Below are positions 6,497 to 6,699 of a stretch of 6,699 nt of DNA, piece after piece. Positions within the stretch are counted from its first letter, which is position 1; each line of letters opens with the position of its first letter. Position numbers and translations under genes: made by a program. The DNA lies in assembly GCA_028706895.1 (NCBI GenBank), contig JAQTVG010000053.1, positions 1-6,699 on the forward strand, given 5' to 3'. The notes beneath the pieces were generated by a model. It was given only the letters and a program-made list of their open reading frames with translations. It made no database searches and was not told the DNA's origin. Source of the DNA: Candidatus Omnitrophota bacterium. GTDB taxonomy: Bacteria > Omnitrophota > Gorgyraeia > Gygaellales > Profunditerraquicolaceae.

Positions 6497-6517
6497 GATA
6501 TTTTGGTGATATCTTGC
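6493..6517. repeat. Perfect 9-bp inverted repeat, candidate operator
   Basis: GCAAGATAT and ATATCTTGC flank a seven-base centre (TTTGGTG), with no mismatch. The left arm overlaps the proposed -35 hexamer, a typical place for a repressor site. As RNA it would be a mostly A-U hairpin. No run of U follows on either strand, so an intrinsic terminator is less likely than a protein-binding dyad. Which regulator would bind is unknown. Confidence 0.55.
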
Positions 6518-6533
6518 GGTGGGGACGGGAAAA

Positions 6534-6698
6534 TTAAGCGCTGGTTATAAAAAACGGGGTACATAACCAAAGCGACCGGCAATATTTCAGGAACAAGGAA
6601 ACCTTGCCAGAGCGGCTAAAGAGCGCCTTTAGAAAATCATTATAGTCGTTTAACGCCCCGGATGCATCGCCAGTTACTAAGGCATGGTGGCTGTACCT
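6534..6698 (-). CDS. Unrecognised protein, C-terminal 54 residues; runs off right edge
   Basis: An open frame enters from the right edge and ends at TAA 6536-6534. The 54 visible residues begin RYSHHALVTGDASGALNDY and end in an aromatic and hydrophobic stretch with CRSLWLCTPFF. I do not recognise the family. Support for coding is modest: the frame is open to the edge, its composition is protein-like and not low-complexity, it is on the same strand as everything else, and its stop lies at a sensible distance (112 bases) from trxA. The intergenic dyad and promoter suggest it belongs to a preceding transcription unit, but read-through is possible. The start and most of the gene are outside the window. 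Confidence 0.55.
   Translation of the reverse strand, partial: RYSHHALVTGDASGALNDYNDFLKALFSRSGKVSLFLKYCRSLWLCTPFFITSA
6539..6574 (-). terminator. Possible hairpin terminator at the end of the right-edge gene
   Basis: TGGTTAT (6542-6548) pairs with ATAACCA (6563-6569), and CGC (6539-6541) pairs with GCG (6572-6574) across a two-base bulge. The loop is 14 bases. On the minus strand the stem is followed by CTTAATTTT, a weak U-rich tail. The hairpin would overlap the last codons and end just before the stop. The imperfect stem and interrupted tail make this a weak call. Confidence 0.25.
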
Positions 6699-6699
6699 G

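Larger units (their letters stand above)
6422..6533. other. Intergenic region upstream of the operon
   Basis: This 112-base, mostly AT-rich gap lies between the stop of the right-edge gene and trxA. It is the only gap in the window long enough for a full promoter. It holds a perfect inverted repeat (6493-6517) and promoter-like hexamers (6470-6496). A TATAAT at 6430-6425 on the minus strand is too close to the trxA ATG to be its -10 box. No RNA gene or recognisable riboswitch was seen. Confidence 0.7.

Noticed and set aside
6600..6660. Plus-strand stretch with GCCAGAGCGGCTAAAG, resembling the D-arm of a Tyr/Ser-type tRNA
   Set aside because: No anticodon stem or T-loop with GTTCGA follows and no acceptor stem pairs. 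The minus-strand open frame explains the stretch better.

Overview
The window reads as one long, tightly packed minus-strand operon of housekeeping and central-carbon genes, plus the tail of one more minus-strand gene at the right edge. Protein sequences are bacterial. Clear Shine-Dalgarno sites, intermediate base composition, a phosphotransacetylase-acetate kinase pair and a GTP-type PEP carboxykinase suggest an acetate-forming or acetate-using, probably anaerobic bacterium. My guess is an uncultured lineage such as Omnitrophota, perhaps from a metagenome assembly, but this is low confidence because no 16S or other strong phylogenetic marker is present.

Layout in transcription order, right to left: the C-terminal 54 codons of an unrecognised protein (6534-6698); an intergenic stretch of about 112 bases with a perfect 9-bp inverted repeat and a possible promoter; trxA (6098-6421); a P-loop/DRTGG protein (5010-6101); a short-form pta (4077-5006); ackA (3001-4074); panD (2618-2968); def (2134-2643); lipA (1278-2144); trxB (377-1285); and the start of a GTP-dependent pckG, which runs off the left edge (1-375) and carries an apparent frameshift. 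Genes either overlap by 4 to 26 bases or are 1 to 3 bases apart; the only larger gap is 32 bases, before panD. This indicates co-transcription and translational coupling.

Functionally, Pta and AckA interconvert acetyl-CoA and acetate with ATP formation. The DRTGG protein looks like the N-terminal regulatory half of a long Pta carried as a separate gene. PckG links PEP and oxaloacetate. LipA makes the lipoyl cofactor used by 2-oxoacid dehydrogenases or glycine cleavage. PanD makes beta-alanine for pantothenate and CoA. TrxA and TrxB form a complete thioredoxin system placed at opposite ends of the acetate/CoA block. Def is general translation machinery.

I found no mobile element, CRISPR array, RNA gene or defence system, and nothing that clearly counts as a new system. 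The points most worth a second look are the split Pta architecture, the shortened Pta and AckA, the pckG frameshift and the dyad upstream of trxA.
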